A DNA stretch of 37,269 bases. Source: CALVUP01 sp964422195 (GTDB lineage: Bacteria > Bacillota_I > Bacilli_A > RF39 > UBA660). Below are positions 14,933 through 22,626 of the stretch, piece after piece. The translations under genes and the position numbers were made by a program. Where the stretch lies: contig CAYRAF010000005.1 of assembly GCA_964422195.1 (NCBI GenBank), positions 1-37,269 on the forward strand, written 5' to 3'. Below the pieces are notes generated by a model. That model made no database searches, was not told the origin of the DNA, and saw only the letters and a program-made list of their open reading frames with translations. Numbering within the stretch: the stretch's first letter is position 1; the number at the start of each line of letters is the position of its first letter.

Positions 14933-16628
14933 ATATATCAAAATGTTAAAAAAATATAAAGAATTAAAAGTTTCTTCTAAAAAGTATATGATATTATTAT
15001 TTATAACCGTCATATTAATCGCAGGATTTAGAGTTGCTTTACCTTATTTAGCGGCATTAATAATTACATATATCACTGAAAAAAATTATGATAGTACAAT
15101 AATTACTTTGGTAATATTCTCAATATGTTATTTGTTATATTATGTTGTATATCACTATAATTACAAAATCTTTACAAAACATGCTATTTATACTCATAAT
15201 GCATTACAAAAAAAGATATTAAAAAAATTATCTAGTATAGATGAAGATTATTCTAAAGATATGTCAGAATCATTTTTATCATCAACATCATATAACGATA
15301 TAGGTGAAGTTGTTCAAATTCCAGATCAAGCATTTAATTCTATTAAATATGCTATTATATTAATATTTTCAATAGTTATTATATTTACAATAAATATATA
15401 TTTTGGTATTTGTACTTTAATAATTGTTATATCTTATTTAATTATATTAAATTATCATTTAGATAAAAGAGATTATTATTTAAATAGCGAAATTATTTAT
15501 AGAGATAAAACAGGGCACCTTCTTGGACAAGTACTAGAAGGCGAAAAAGAAATACAAGCATTTGATATGTCTGATAATTTAAAAAAACATTTATTTAGCA
15601 TAAATAAAGGTTGGAGTAATGTTCATTTTAATAAAATGGATAATGTAAATAAGGCAGAAATACTGGATCCAGCAATTATAAGTATCTTTAAAATTATTAT
15701 TTATACAATTATGACGTATTTAATAATGAAGGGGCAATATGGTATAGGTATACTAGTATTAATAATATCTTATGTGGATACTGTTATAGATGATTCTGAT
15801 GAATTATTTCAATGTATTGATTTATTGTCATCTAATAGAGTTAGATTAAATAGAATAAATAAAATATTAAAATATAAAAATAAACATGAAATAGATTATG
15901 GAGAATATGATAATGATAATATAAAAGGGGAAGTAATATTCAAAAACGTATATTTTGATTATGAAAATGATAATACTTTAAAAAATGTTTCTTTTGAAAT
16001 TGCTCCACATAGTTTTACTGTTATCGCCGGAAAAAGCGGGGCTGGTAAATCAACAATATTTAAGATATTACTTAGATTATATAAGATAAAACAAGGAAAA
16101 GTTTTAATAGATGGAATTAATATTTATGATTATAATAAAGATGTATATTCATCAAATGTTTCTGTAGCTACTCAAAAACCATTTATATTTGATATGAGTA
16201 TCAGAGAAAATTTTAATCTTATAGATTCTAATTTTAGGAATCAAGTAAGAGCTTGTAAAAAAGTGGGTATACATGATATTATTATGTCTCTTCCTGATGG
16301 GTATAATACTAAAATAGGAAAAGATGGTTCTAATATATCGTTTGCTAATAAACAATTAATAGCGTTAGCTAGAACGTTGTTATCCAAAGCAGAAATATTA
16401 TTATTTGATGAAGTAACAGCGTCTTTAGATGAAAAAACAAGTAATAAAATAATTAAACTAATTAATGAACTAAAGAAAAAACACACGGTTATTATGATAA
16501 CTCATAAAAAAAATATTATGAGAAAAGCTGATAAAATAATTGTAGTTAATAATGGTAAAATAGTTGCCATAGGTAAACATAGAGAGTTATTAGAAAACTC
16601 TAAAACATATTATAATTTAACGAAATAG
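14925..16628 (+). CDS. ABC exporter half, catalytic partner
   Basis: A 567-aa partner of the preceding gene with the same membrane-plus-ATPase layout. Walker A GKSGAGKST, Q-loop Gln (ATQKPFIF), Walker B with catalytic Glu (LLFDEVTASLD) and H-loop His (MITHKK) are all present, but the signature is ISFANKQ instead of LSGGQKQ. With its partner it should form one heterodimeric exporter, in which this Walker B/His would face the partner's ISSTQ signature. Substrate unknown; drug, lipid or peptide are possible. ATG 14925 has GGAGGTG 7 bases upstream. Confidence 0.9.
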   Translation: MIKYIKMLKKYKELKVSSKKYMILLFITVILIAGFRVALPYLAALIITYITEKNYDSTIITLVIFSICYLLYYVVYHYNYKIFTKHAIYTHNALQKKILKKLSSIDEDYSKDMSESFLSSTSYNDIGEVVQIPDQAFNSIKYAIILIFSIVIIFTINIYFGICTLIIVISYLIILNYHLDKRDYYLNSEIIYRDKTGHLLGQVLEGEKEIQAFDMSDNLKKHLFSINKGWSNVHFNKMDNVNKAEILDPAIISIFKIIIYTIMTYLIMKGQYGIGILVLIISYVDTVIDDSDELFQCIDLLSSNRVRLNRINKILKYKNKHEIDYGEYDNDNIKGEVIFKNVYFDYENDNTLKNVSFEIAPHSFTVIAGKSGAGKSTIFKILLRLYKIKQGKVLIDGINIYDYNKDVYSSNVSVATQKPFIFDMSIRENFNLIDSNFRNQVRACKKVGIHDIIMSLPDGYNTKIGKDGSNISFANKQLIALARTLLSKAEILLFDEVTASLDEKTSNKIIKLINELKKKHTVIMITHKKNIMRKADKIIVVNNGKIVAIGKHRELLENSKTYYNLTK

Positions 16629-16638
16629 GAGTGGTAAA

Positions 16639-17583
16639 ATGATAAATATTTATAAGACAGATAAAAAAAATATGCATAAAGTTGAGAAAATAGATGTTAT
16701 TGAAAAAATGTGTTGGATAGAGATAGTTAATCCTACTATGGAAGAAATAGAATATGTTGCAAATGAAACAAAAACAGATATTAATCTATTAAGTAAGTTA
16801 TTAGATGATGAGGAACTTCCTCGTATAGAAATAGAAGATAATTCTACATTAATAGTAATTGATACCCCTTATGTTACAAATAATAAATATAAACACAAAT
16901 ATAATACTGATCCAATTGGATTAATATTAAGTGATGATTATTTTATTACAATATCACTAAAAGATTTTGGAGTGTTTAATGATTTTAAAAATGGTAAAAT
17001 CAAAGAATTTGATATTAATAAAAAAACAAAATTTGTAATACAAATATTACTTAGAATAGCTAGTATTTATCAATTAGAATTAAAAGCTATTAATGCTGAT
17101 ATAACAAATAAAGAAAAAATATTATATAAATCAACTAATAATAAAGAGTTAGTATCACTATTAGATATAGAAAAAACGTTAACTTATTTTATTACATCTT
17201 TAAAAGCAAATGATGTGGTATTAGAAAAACTAACTAAAGGTAATTTAATACCTATGTATGAAGATGATGCTGATTTATTAGAGGATGCTTCTATTGAAAA
17301 TAAACAAGCAATTGAAATGGCAAACATTTATAGAGAAATATTAACTTCTATGACAGATACTTATGCTACTATTATTTCTAATAATTTAAATGATGTAATG
17401 AAATTTTTAGCGGCTATTACAATTGTATTTTCAGTACCTACAATGATATCTTCAATGTTAGGTATGAATGTTTATTTAGGAAAAATAGGAACAGATCCAA
17501 ATAGTTTTATAATTATAATTATTATTTCTATTTTACTATCTTTATTACTAGCGTGGTTATTTAAAAGAAAGGGAATGTTATGA
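16639..17583 (+). CDS. corA: CorA-family divalent cation transporter
   Basis: A 314-aa protein: an acidic N-terminal cytosolic domain (about 1-240) with a long stalk helix, then two C-terminal membrane helices. The loop between them carries the selectivity motif GMN (275-277, in SSMLGMNVYLG), and KRKGML forms the basic tail. By family it moves Mg2+ (or Co2+/Ni2+) across the cell membrane as a pentamer. GGAGTGG precedes the ATG, 10 bases after the ABC gene. It overlaps the next start by four bases (ATGA). Confidence 0.92.
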   Translation: MINIYKTDKKNMHKVEKIDVIEKMCWIEIVNPTMEEIEYVANETKTDINLLSKLLDDEELPRIEIEDNSTLIVIDTPYVTNNKYKHKYNTDPIGLILSDDYFITISLKDFGVFNDFKNGKIKEFDINKKTKFVIQILLRIASIYQLELKAINADITNKEKILYKSTNNKELVSLLDIEKTLTYFITSLKANDVVLEKLTKGNLIPMYEDDADLLEDASIENKQAIEMANIYREILTSMTDTYATIISNNLNDVMKFLAAITIVFSVPTMISSMLGMNVYLGKIGTDPNSFIIIIIISILLSLLLAWLFKRKGML

Positions 17584-18047
17584 AAGAAATAGTTAATATA
17601 TTAATTAAGAATAATAAGACTATATCTACAATGGAATCATGTACTGGGGGATATGTTGCTAATGAAATAACTAATATAGAAAATTCATCAAAGGTCTTAA
17701 AGTTCTCTGCTGTTACATATTCTAATGAGTATAAAATTAAAATGGGAGTAGATAGTGATATTATTGATAAATATACTGTTTATAGTATGGAAGTAGCTGA
17801 CTGTATGGCTAAAGCTATTTCTAATTTTACTAATAGTGATTATGGAATTGGCATAACTGGTAAGCTAAAAAAGAGTGATGATAATAATCCATTTAATGAA
17901 GATGATATTGTATATATTAGTATATATGATAAAAATAAAGATAAACATAATAACAAAAAAGTAAAGGTAACTAAAGATAAAAGAAGTGATAATAAAAAAA
18001 TAGTATATGAGGCTATTACTTGCTTACTTAAAGAAATTTTATTATAA
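17580..18047 (+). CDS. CinA C-terminal-type protein, NMN amidohydrolase-like
   Basis: A 155-aa stand-alone CinA C-terminal domain. TMESCTGGYVAN carries the catalytic Ser of the PncC family. VTYSNEYKIKMGV and YSMEVADCMA follow, and GIGITG is the second conserved loop. PncC deamidates nicotinamide mononucleotide in pyridine nucleotide recycling. That role is inferred, since the usual GPAGP-type phrase after GITG is replaced by a charged stretch (KLKKSDDNN). It is translationally coupled to corA by an ATGA overlap. Confidence 0.85.
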   Translation: MKEIVNILIKNNKTISTMESCTGGYVANEITNIENSSKVLKFSAVTYSNEYKIKMGVDSDIIDKYTVYSMEVADCMAKAISNFTNSDYGIGITGKLKKSDDNNPFNEDDIVYISIYDKNKDKHNNKKVKVTKDKRSDNKKIVYEAITCLLKEILL

Positions 18048-18064
18048 TTATCTTGAGTGATATT

Positions 18065-18358
18065 ATGATTGATAAAGTATATGAAATATTAAATATAATT
18101 GATAGTAGTGATTTAGTTTTACGTTATAAGAAATTGAAAGAGGATATAACTAATGATATTAGTATAAAAAATGATTTAGATGATTTAAAAAAGTTAAGCA
18201 ATGAATATTCACAAGAATATATAGAAATTAAGAAAAAACTAATTACAAATCCTAAAATTAAAGAATATAAGCAATTAGAAAATGAATTATATTTTTTAAC
18301 ACTTGATATTAATAAAAAATTAAAAGTAATAAATGATAAGAAGAGTTGTAGTCTATGA
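18065..18358 (+). CDS. YlbF-family protein
   Basis: A 97-aa all-helical protein with two long amphipathic helices and the spacing of the YlbF/YmcA (com_ylbF) family. In B. subtilis YlbF, YmcA and YaaT form the Y-complex that acts with RNase Y. YlbF also lies next to rsmD there, and the same neighbour here supports the call. ATG 18065 has GAGTGA upstream; a TTG at 18053 has no ribosome site. It overlaps rsmD by four bases. Confidence 0.75.
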   Translation: MIDKVYEILNIIDSSDLVLRYKKLKEDITNDISIKNDLDDLKKLSNEYSQEYIEIKKKLITNPKIKEYKQLENELYFLTLDINKKLKVINDKKSCSL

Positions 18359-18915
18359 GAATAATAAGTGGTTATTTAAAAGGAAGAATTATTGAAAATA
18401 AAAAAATAGAAGGTACTAGACCAACAATGGATAGGGTAAAAGAAAGTCTATTTGCAATGATACAAAATAGTATTAAAGATAGTGTTTTTTTAGATTTATT
18501 CTCGGGATCTGGTTCTATAGGTATTGAAGCTATATCAAATGGTTCTAAAGAAGTATACTTTGTGGATAATAATAATTTATGTATAAAAGAAATAAAAAAA
18601 AATATAAAAAACTTTAATATAGAAAAATATTCTAAGTTGTTAAATATGGATTATCTTAAAGCATTAGATTATTTAAAGAATAATAATATAAAATTAGATA
18701 TTATATTTATAGATCCTCCATATAAATTCAAAGTTTATGAAAGTATATTAGATTATATAAATAAAAATGAATTGATTAAAGAAAATGGGTTGATTATATT
18801 AGAGACAGATGATAATAAATTACAACCAAGTTATAGTAATCTACTTTTAATAAAAGAAAAAAAATATGGTGATAAATATATATTTATATATAAAAAGGGT
18901 GATAGCGATGAATAA
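18355..18915 (+). CDS. rsmD: 16S rRNA (guanine966-N2)-methyltransferase RsmD
   Basis: A 186-aa SAM-dependent methyltransferase. The N-terminal MRIISGYLKGR and TRPTMDRVKESLFAM are diagnostic of RsmD. The SAM loop is LDLFSGSGSIGIEA, and the catalytic IFIDPPY is the N-methyltransferase (D/N)PPY motif. It methylates G966 of 16S rRNA in the 30S subunit. The last eight bases overlap the start of a pilin-like gene. Normal length. Confidence 0.95.
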   Translation: MRIISGYLKGRIIENKKIEGTRPTMDRVKESLFAMIQNSIKDSVFLDLFSGSGSIGIEAISNGSKEVYFVDNNNLCIKEIKKNIKNFNIEKYSKLLNMDYLKALDYLKNNNIKLDIIFIDPPYKFKVYESILDYINKNELIKENGLIILETDDNKLQPSYSNLLLIKEKKYGDKYIFIYKKGDSDE

Positions 18916-19099
18916 TAAGGGATTTGCAGTTACAGTTATGGTTTATGGTATGATAGCTCTAGCAAGTTTAATAATGTTTTTGTCATTAAGAGTTATGAGT
19001 ACTACTAAAAAAGAAACTAATACTGATGCTCAGGAAGTAGAAGATAATTTAAATTTATGTACAGCTTATGATATATGTGATAATTGGATAAATAGATAA
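18908..19099 (+). CDS. Small pilin-like membrane peptide
   Basis: A 63-aa peptide. The N-terminus MNNKGFAVTVMVYG followed by a 20-residue hydrophobic helix resembles a class III signal, with possible cleavage between Gly5 and Phe6, but it lacks the Glu at position +5 of mature pilins. The tail is acidic and has two Cys (LCTAYDICDNW). Start chosen at 18908 after AGGGTGATAGCG; it overlaps rsmD. It could be a minor pseudopilin or an unrelated one-helix membrane peptide. Last gene of the 13187 operon. Confidence 0.6.
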   Translation: MNNKGFAVTVMVYGMIALASLIMFLSLRVMSTTKKETNTDAQEVEDNLNLCTAYDICDNWINR

Positions 19100-19115
19100 A
19101 AGTAATAAATTACTA

Positions 19116-19146
19116 AAAAAACTCATATATATATTGAGTTTTTTAA
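19116..19146 (+). terminator. Terminator after the pilin-like gene
   Basis: AAAAAACTCA / TGAGTTTTTT stem, AT-rich loop, T run. Its right arm holds the -35 of the tig promoter. Confidence 0.75.
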
Positions 19147-19162
19147 TTTAATATTATATAAT
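19134..19162 (+). promoter_or_regulatory. Promoter of tig
   Basis: TTGAGT, 17-base spacer, TATAAT; the -10 ends 21 bases before the ATG. Confidence 0.7.
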
Positions 19163-19183
19163 ATACTCTGTTGGAGGTGTCGT

Positions 19184-20449
19184 ATGGCAAATAAAAAAAA
19201 TGAAACAAAAATAACTATAAAAGTAGAGAAGAAAGAATGGAATGATGCATTAGATAAAGCTTTTGCAAAAAAACAAAAAGAAGTAAACGTTGATGGATTT
19301 AGAAAAGGAAAAGTTCCTAGAAATGTTTATGAAAAAAAGTTTGGCAAAGAAAGTTTATTTATAGATGCAGCTGATTTAGTTTTACCTGGTGCATATGAAA
19401 AAGCAATGGATGAAAATAAAGAATTAATCCCAGTTGTACAACCAAAAGTTGATTTAAAGAGTATTGATGAAAAAGGTGTAGAATTCATATTCACTATTAT
19501 TACTAAACCTGAAGTAAATATAAAAAAGTATAAAGGACTAAAAGTAGAAAAAGCAAAAGTGTCTGTAAAAAAAGAAGAAGTAGAACATGAACTTTCACAT
19601 ATACTTGAAAGATATACAGAATTAGTTGTAAAAGAAAATGGTACAGTAGAAGAAGGTAATATTGCAATCATCGATTTTGAAGGATTCAAAGATGGTGTTG
19701 CATTTGATGGTGGTAAAGGTGAAAATTATTCATTAGAAATTGGTTCTCATTCATTTATACCAGGGTTTGAAGAGGCTTTAGTTGGTATGAAGACAGGTGA
19801 AGAAAAAGATATAGATTTAACTTTCCCTGAAGATTATCCAGAAGAAAGCTTAAAAGGTGCTAAAGTTGTATTTAAAGTTAAAGTTAATGAAGTTAAATTT
19901 AAAGAACAAAGAAAGTTAGATAAAGAATTCTTTGAAGATTTAGGAATGGAAGGTATAGATTCTGAAGATAAATTAAAAGAAGAAATAAAAAATAGCATTA
20001 AGGCACAAAAAGAAATGGATGCTGAAAACAAATATATTGATAAATTATTAGAGGAAGTATCTAAGAATGTTGAAGTAGATATTCCTGAAGAAATGGTAGA
20101 AGAAGAAGTAGATAGATTACTACATAGATTTGAAGAACAAATAAAAATGCAAGGTATTTCTTTAGAACTATATTACCAATTTGCTAAAACTGATGAGCAA
20201 GCACTAAGAAGTCAATTAGAAAAAGAAGGATATAATAATGTTTTATATCGTTTAATGCTAGAAGAAATATGCAAACAAGAAAAGTTTGAAGTTAGTGAAA
20301 AGGATGCTGAAAAAGAAGCAGAAGAACTTGCTAAGAAGTATCAAATGAAAAAGGATGAATTCCTAATGCAATTTGGTGGTATTGATATGGTAAAATATGA
20401 TTTAGAAATGCGTAAGACTATAGAATTCTTAAAAGAAAATAACAAATAA
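19184..20449 (+). CDS. tig: Trigger factor
   Basis: A 421-aa ribosome-associated chaperone and prolyl isomerase. The N-terminal ribosome-docking domain contains VDGFRKGKVPRNVYEKKFG, which includes the GFRxGxxP signature loop that binds L23. An FKBP-type domain lies at about 150-245 (GDIAIIDFEGF-like strand, EIGSHSFIPGFEEALVGMK). The remainder is the helical C-terminal cradle rich in Glu and Lys. Length is typical (about 430). GGAGGTG lies before the ATG. The gene is less AT-biased than its neighbours, as expected for high expression. Confidence 0.97.
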   Translation: MANKKNETKITIKVEKKEWNDALDKAFAKKQKEVNVDGFRKGKVPRNVYEKKFGKESLFIDAADLVLPGAYEKAMDENKELIPVVQPKVDLKSIDEKGVEFIFTIITKPEVNIKKYKGLKVEKAKVSVKKEEVEHELSHILERYTELVVKENGTVEEGNIAIIDFEGFKDGVAFDGGKGENYSLEIGSHSFIPGFEEALVGMKTGEEKDIDLTFPEDYPEESLKGAKVVFKVKVNEVKFKEQRKLDKEFFEDLGMEGIDSEDKLKEEIKNSIKAQKEMDAENKYIDKLLEEVSKNVEVDIPEEMVEEEVDRLLHRFEEQIKMQGISLELYYQFAKTDEQALRSQLEKEGYNNVLYRLMLEEICKQEKFEVSEKDAEKEAEELAKKYQMKKDEFLMQFGGIDMVKYDLEMRKTIEFLKENNK

Positions 20450-20485
20450 AAAAAATAGGCATTTATTATAACAGGGGTGTTTTTG

Positions 20486-20869
20486 ATGGATAACGAAGAC
20501 TTTTTAGAATTTTATGTTACTATACCTAAAGATGATACAACACTTGGGTATCATCATTATATATTATCTGAATATATTAACTTACATCCTCAAGAATATA
20601 TACATATTCCATATGAGAAAATAAAAAATTGTGAAATACAGAGCATCATTGATTTGTCTAAATGTAAAGGCTTTTCATTGACTGCCAAAAAGAATGAAAG
20701 ATACTATAGTTTGATATATATTAAAGACAATATAGTTAATAATGATACTTTTGATAAATTTTTAAATAATAGATTAGAAACTATAGTGGGTTATAGTAAT
20801 GGTATTTATAAGGATTTAATTAGAAAGTTTACTCATGATAATACAGCTAAAATTAAAAGTAAGAAATAA
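20486..20869 (+). CDS. Unknown 127-aa protein downstream of tig
   Basis: No family recognised. It is soluble, with an acidic N-terminus (MDNEDFLEFYVTIPKDD) and a strongly basic end (KIKSKK), and no hydrophobic helix. AGGGGTG before ATG 20486 decides the start; a GTG at 20477 is less well placed. It is 36 bases behind tig with no terminator between, so it is probably co-transcribed. It ends in a bidirectional terminator. Confidence 0.65.
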   Translation: MDNEDFLEFYVTIPKDDTTLGYHHYILSEYINLHPQEYIHIPYEKIKNCEIQSIIDLSKCKGFSLTAKKNERYYSLIYIKDNIVNNDTFDKFLNNRLETIVGYSNGIYKDLIRKFTHDNTAKIKSKK

Positions 20870-20888
20870 ATATTTCTTACTTTTTTGT
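20855..20888. terminator. Bidirectional terminator between convergent genes
   Basis: AAAAGTAAGAAAT / ATTTCTTACTTTT, 13-base perfect stem with a 4-base loop, A run on one side and T run on the other. It serves the rightward 20486 gene and the leftward phosphoesterase. Confidence 0.85.
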
Positions 20889-21779
20889 TAGTCTATATAA
20901 ATTAATACTAGGTTTATTAAATAAACGAAATTTAATTTGGTTTGTACCTATACCATATGAATTAAATATATATGTATCTTTTATCTTTTCAATTCTTTTA
21001 TTATAATAATTAGAACCATTTTCAAAAAATAATCCATTTAGGAAAGGAATTCTAATTAATCCACCTAAACTATGACCACTTATTATCATATCTGTTTGAT
21101 ATTCCAAAATATCTTTAACACTATCACTTTCATGAGTCATTGTAATGACAAACTTATCTTTTTCTTCAAAACTAAAAGCTTTATTCAAATCCATATCATT
21201 TTCTAAATCAGATCCAATAGAGTTTATAATAATGTAATTATTATCTTTATAATAAACTCTTTCATAATTATTATTGATGATATTGAAATTACTGTTTTTC
21301 ATTATAATATTATATTGATCATTGGAATAATCTTCATTTCCTATACATGCATATTTAGAAATACTAGAATCAATATTATTTAGTATATTAGTTATATCTT
21401 TTATATCATCATTGTCCAGTGGATAATTCTCATAAACTAGATCACCAGTAAATAAAACAATGTCAGGTTTTAAGATATTAATCTTATTTACAATATATTT
21501 TAAATATGACATATTAACAGTTGTTCCATAATGAATATCAGATAACTGAACAATTTTTATTCCATGAAAATTATCAGGTATTTTGTCATTTTCAATCTTG
21601 TATTCATTAACTATTAAACCACTAGTTTCCGTATATCTAGCATAAATAACAATTAAAGTAATAATCAAAGCAAGTATAATTAAAAATCTAATAATAAAAT
21701 TACTTTTGTTTTTTATTTTTTCATTAGTAATTTCTTTATGCTTTTTTTTATTTTTCTCACTCCTAGTTATCTTAGGCAT
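20877..21779 (-). CDS. Membrane-anchored metallophosphoesterase
   Basis: A 300-aa calcineurin-like phosphoesterase of the YkuE/YaeI type. A basic N-terminal tail and one membrane helix (about 29-47) are followed by an outward-facing catalytic domain. Motifs in order: LSDIHYG, FTGDLV, GNEDY, MTHESD, SGHSLGG. The third motif is normally GNHD/E; here the His is replaced by Glu, which would remove the usual proton donor while keeping the metal-binding Asn. By family it may act on a lipid phosphate or nucleotide. GGTGAT precedes the ATG. Confidence 0.85.
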   Translation of the reverse strand: MPKITRSEKNKKKHKEITNEKIKNKSNFIIRFLIILALIITLIVIYARYTETSGLIVNEYKIENDKIPDNFHGIKIVQLSDIHYGTTVNMSYLKYIVNKINILKPDIVLFTGDLVYENYPLDNDDIKDITNILNNIDSSISKYACIGNEDYSNDQYNIIMKNSNFNIINNNYERVYYKDNNYIIINSIGSDLENDMDLNKAFSFEEKDKFVITMTHESDSVKDILEYQTDMIISGHSLGGLIRIPFLNGLFFENGSNYYNKRIEKIKDTYIFNSYGIGTNQIKFRLFNKPSINLYRLTKK

Positions 21780-21794
21780 ATTATCACCATAAAA

Positions 21795-21803
21795 ATTATA
21801 ACA
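21795..21803 (-). promoter_or_regulatory. Extended -10 of the phosphoesterase gene
   Basis: TGTTATAAT on the minus strand, 15 bases before the start codon and directly downstream of the CPBP gene's terminator. Confidence 0.5.
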
Positions 21804-21828
21804 TAAAAAAAAGTCTTATTAAAGACTT
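21803..21828 (-). terminator. Terminator of the CPBP protease gene
   Basis: Minus-strand AAGTCTT / AAGACTT stem, 4-base loop, T run. The stop codon lies inside the hairpin. Confidence 0.65.
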
Positions 21829-22514
21829 ATCGTTATAATAGATATTATAGTTAATGCCAAATTATGTATAAAATGCATTGTATATGATGTAAACATAGTA
21901 TCTGATTTATAATACATATATGCAAAAGATGCACCTAAAGCTCCATATGGAACAATATATAAATATTGATAGATATTACTTTCTTGTCCAATTACATGCA
22001 TTAATCCAAATACTAATGCTGATATTATGATAAATATAAAATTATTATTAAATATGTTCTTAAAAGCTTTTCTAAAAACAATTTCTTCAATAAATGGTCC
22101 TAATATACTAATAGATATTATAGATAAAATAGGAAAGTTTTTAATATATGCTTGAATGGCTTCTTCATTATTAGAACTACTACCAGGAATTAATTTTAGA
22201 ATGATAAAATTAGAAATAACCATAAAGAATAGACCAACTATCCAATATTTAAAACCTATATCCATATTTGAATTAAAATTATTTTTATATTCTAAAAATT
22301 CTTCTTTCAATTCTTTTTTAAACATTATTATATAAATAATAATTAATACTATATTATCAAAAATTGATATGTATGCTTCTTGAGATGCAGTTAGATTATT
22401 TAAATCTAGTTTAAATACTAATGATGGTATAATTGCAAAAATACTACTAAATAAAAATAATACAATTGCGATTATTGATTTAATTAATTTATTATAACTT
22501 TTTAAATGCATCAT
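21819..22514 (-). CDS. CPBP-family intramembrane metalloprotease
   Basis: A 231-aa membrane protein with about seven hydrophobic segments. It carries the CPBP (CAAX/Abi) motifs: EEIVFR (EExxxR), FGLMH and FIHNLAL, whose Glu and His residues form the metal site. Members include prenyl-CAAX proteases and bacteriocin self-immunity proteins. Here it is divergent from a bacteriocin exporter gene 85 bases away, so an immunity role is a reasonable inference but not proven. Start ATG 22514 follows AGGAAG; a GTG at 22523 overlaps that ribosome site. Confidence 0.88.
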   Translation of the reverse strand: MMHLKSYNKLIKSIIAIVLFLFSSIFAIIPSLVFKLDLNNLTASQEAYISIFDNIVLIIIYIIMFKKELKEEFLEYKNNFNSNMDIGFKYWIVGLFFMVISNFIILKLIPGSSSNNEEAIQAYIKNFPILSIISISILGPFIEEIVFRKAFKNIFNNNFIFIIISALVFGLMHVIGQESNIYQYLYIVPYGALGASFAYMYYKSDTMFTSYTMHFIHNLALTIISIITISL

Positions 22515-22517
22515 ATA

Positions 22518-22626
22518 TATCACTTCCTATTTAAATATATCATAGATATTACCAAAAAAATAAAAAATATATAAAAAAATTTGGAATTTGTAAAAAAGAT
22601 GACAATTAATATTATAGGAAGTGATA
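22518..22626. repeat. 13-base inverted repeat across the divergent region
   Basis: TATCACTTCCTAT (22518-22530) and its exact complement ATAGGAAGTGATA (22614-22626) face each other 83 bases apart. Each arm contains the ribosome binding site of one of the divergent genes. This may be a coincidence of two strong ribosome sites or a shared regulatory element. Confidence 0.5.

Noticed and set aside
22588..22615. TTGTAA-N16-TATTAT as promoter of the exporter gene
   Set aside because: It would start the transcript inside the ribosome site, so it is not compatible with the likely translation start.
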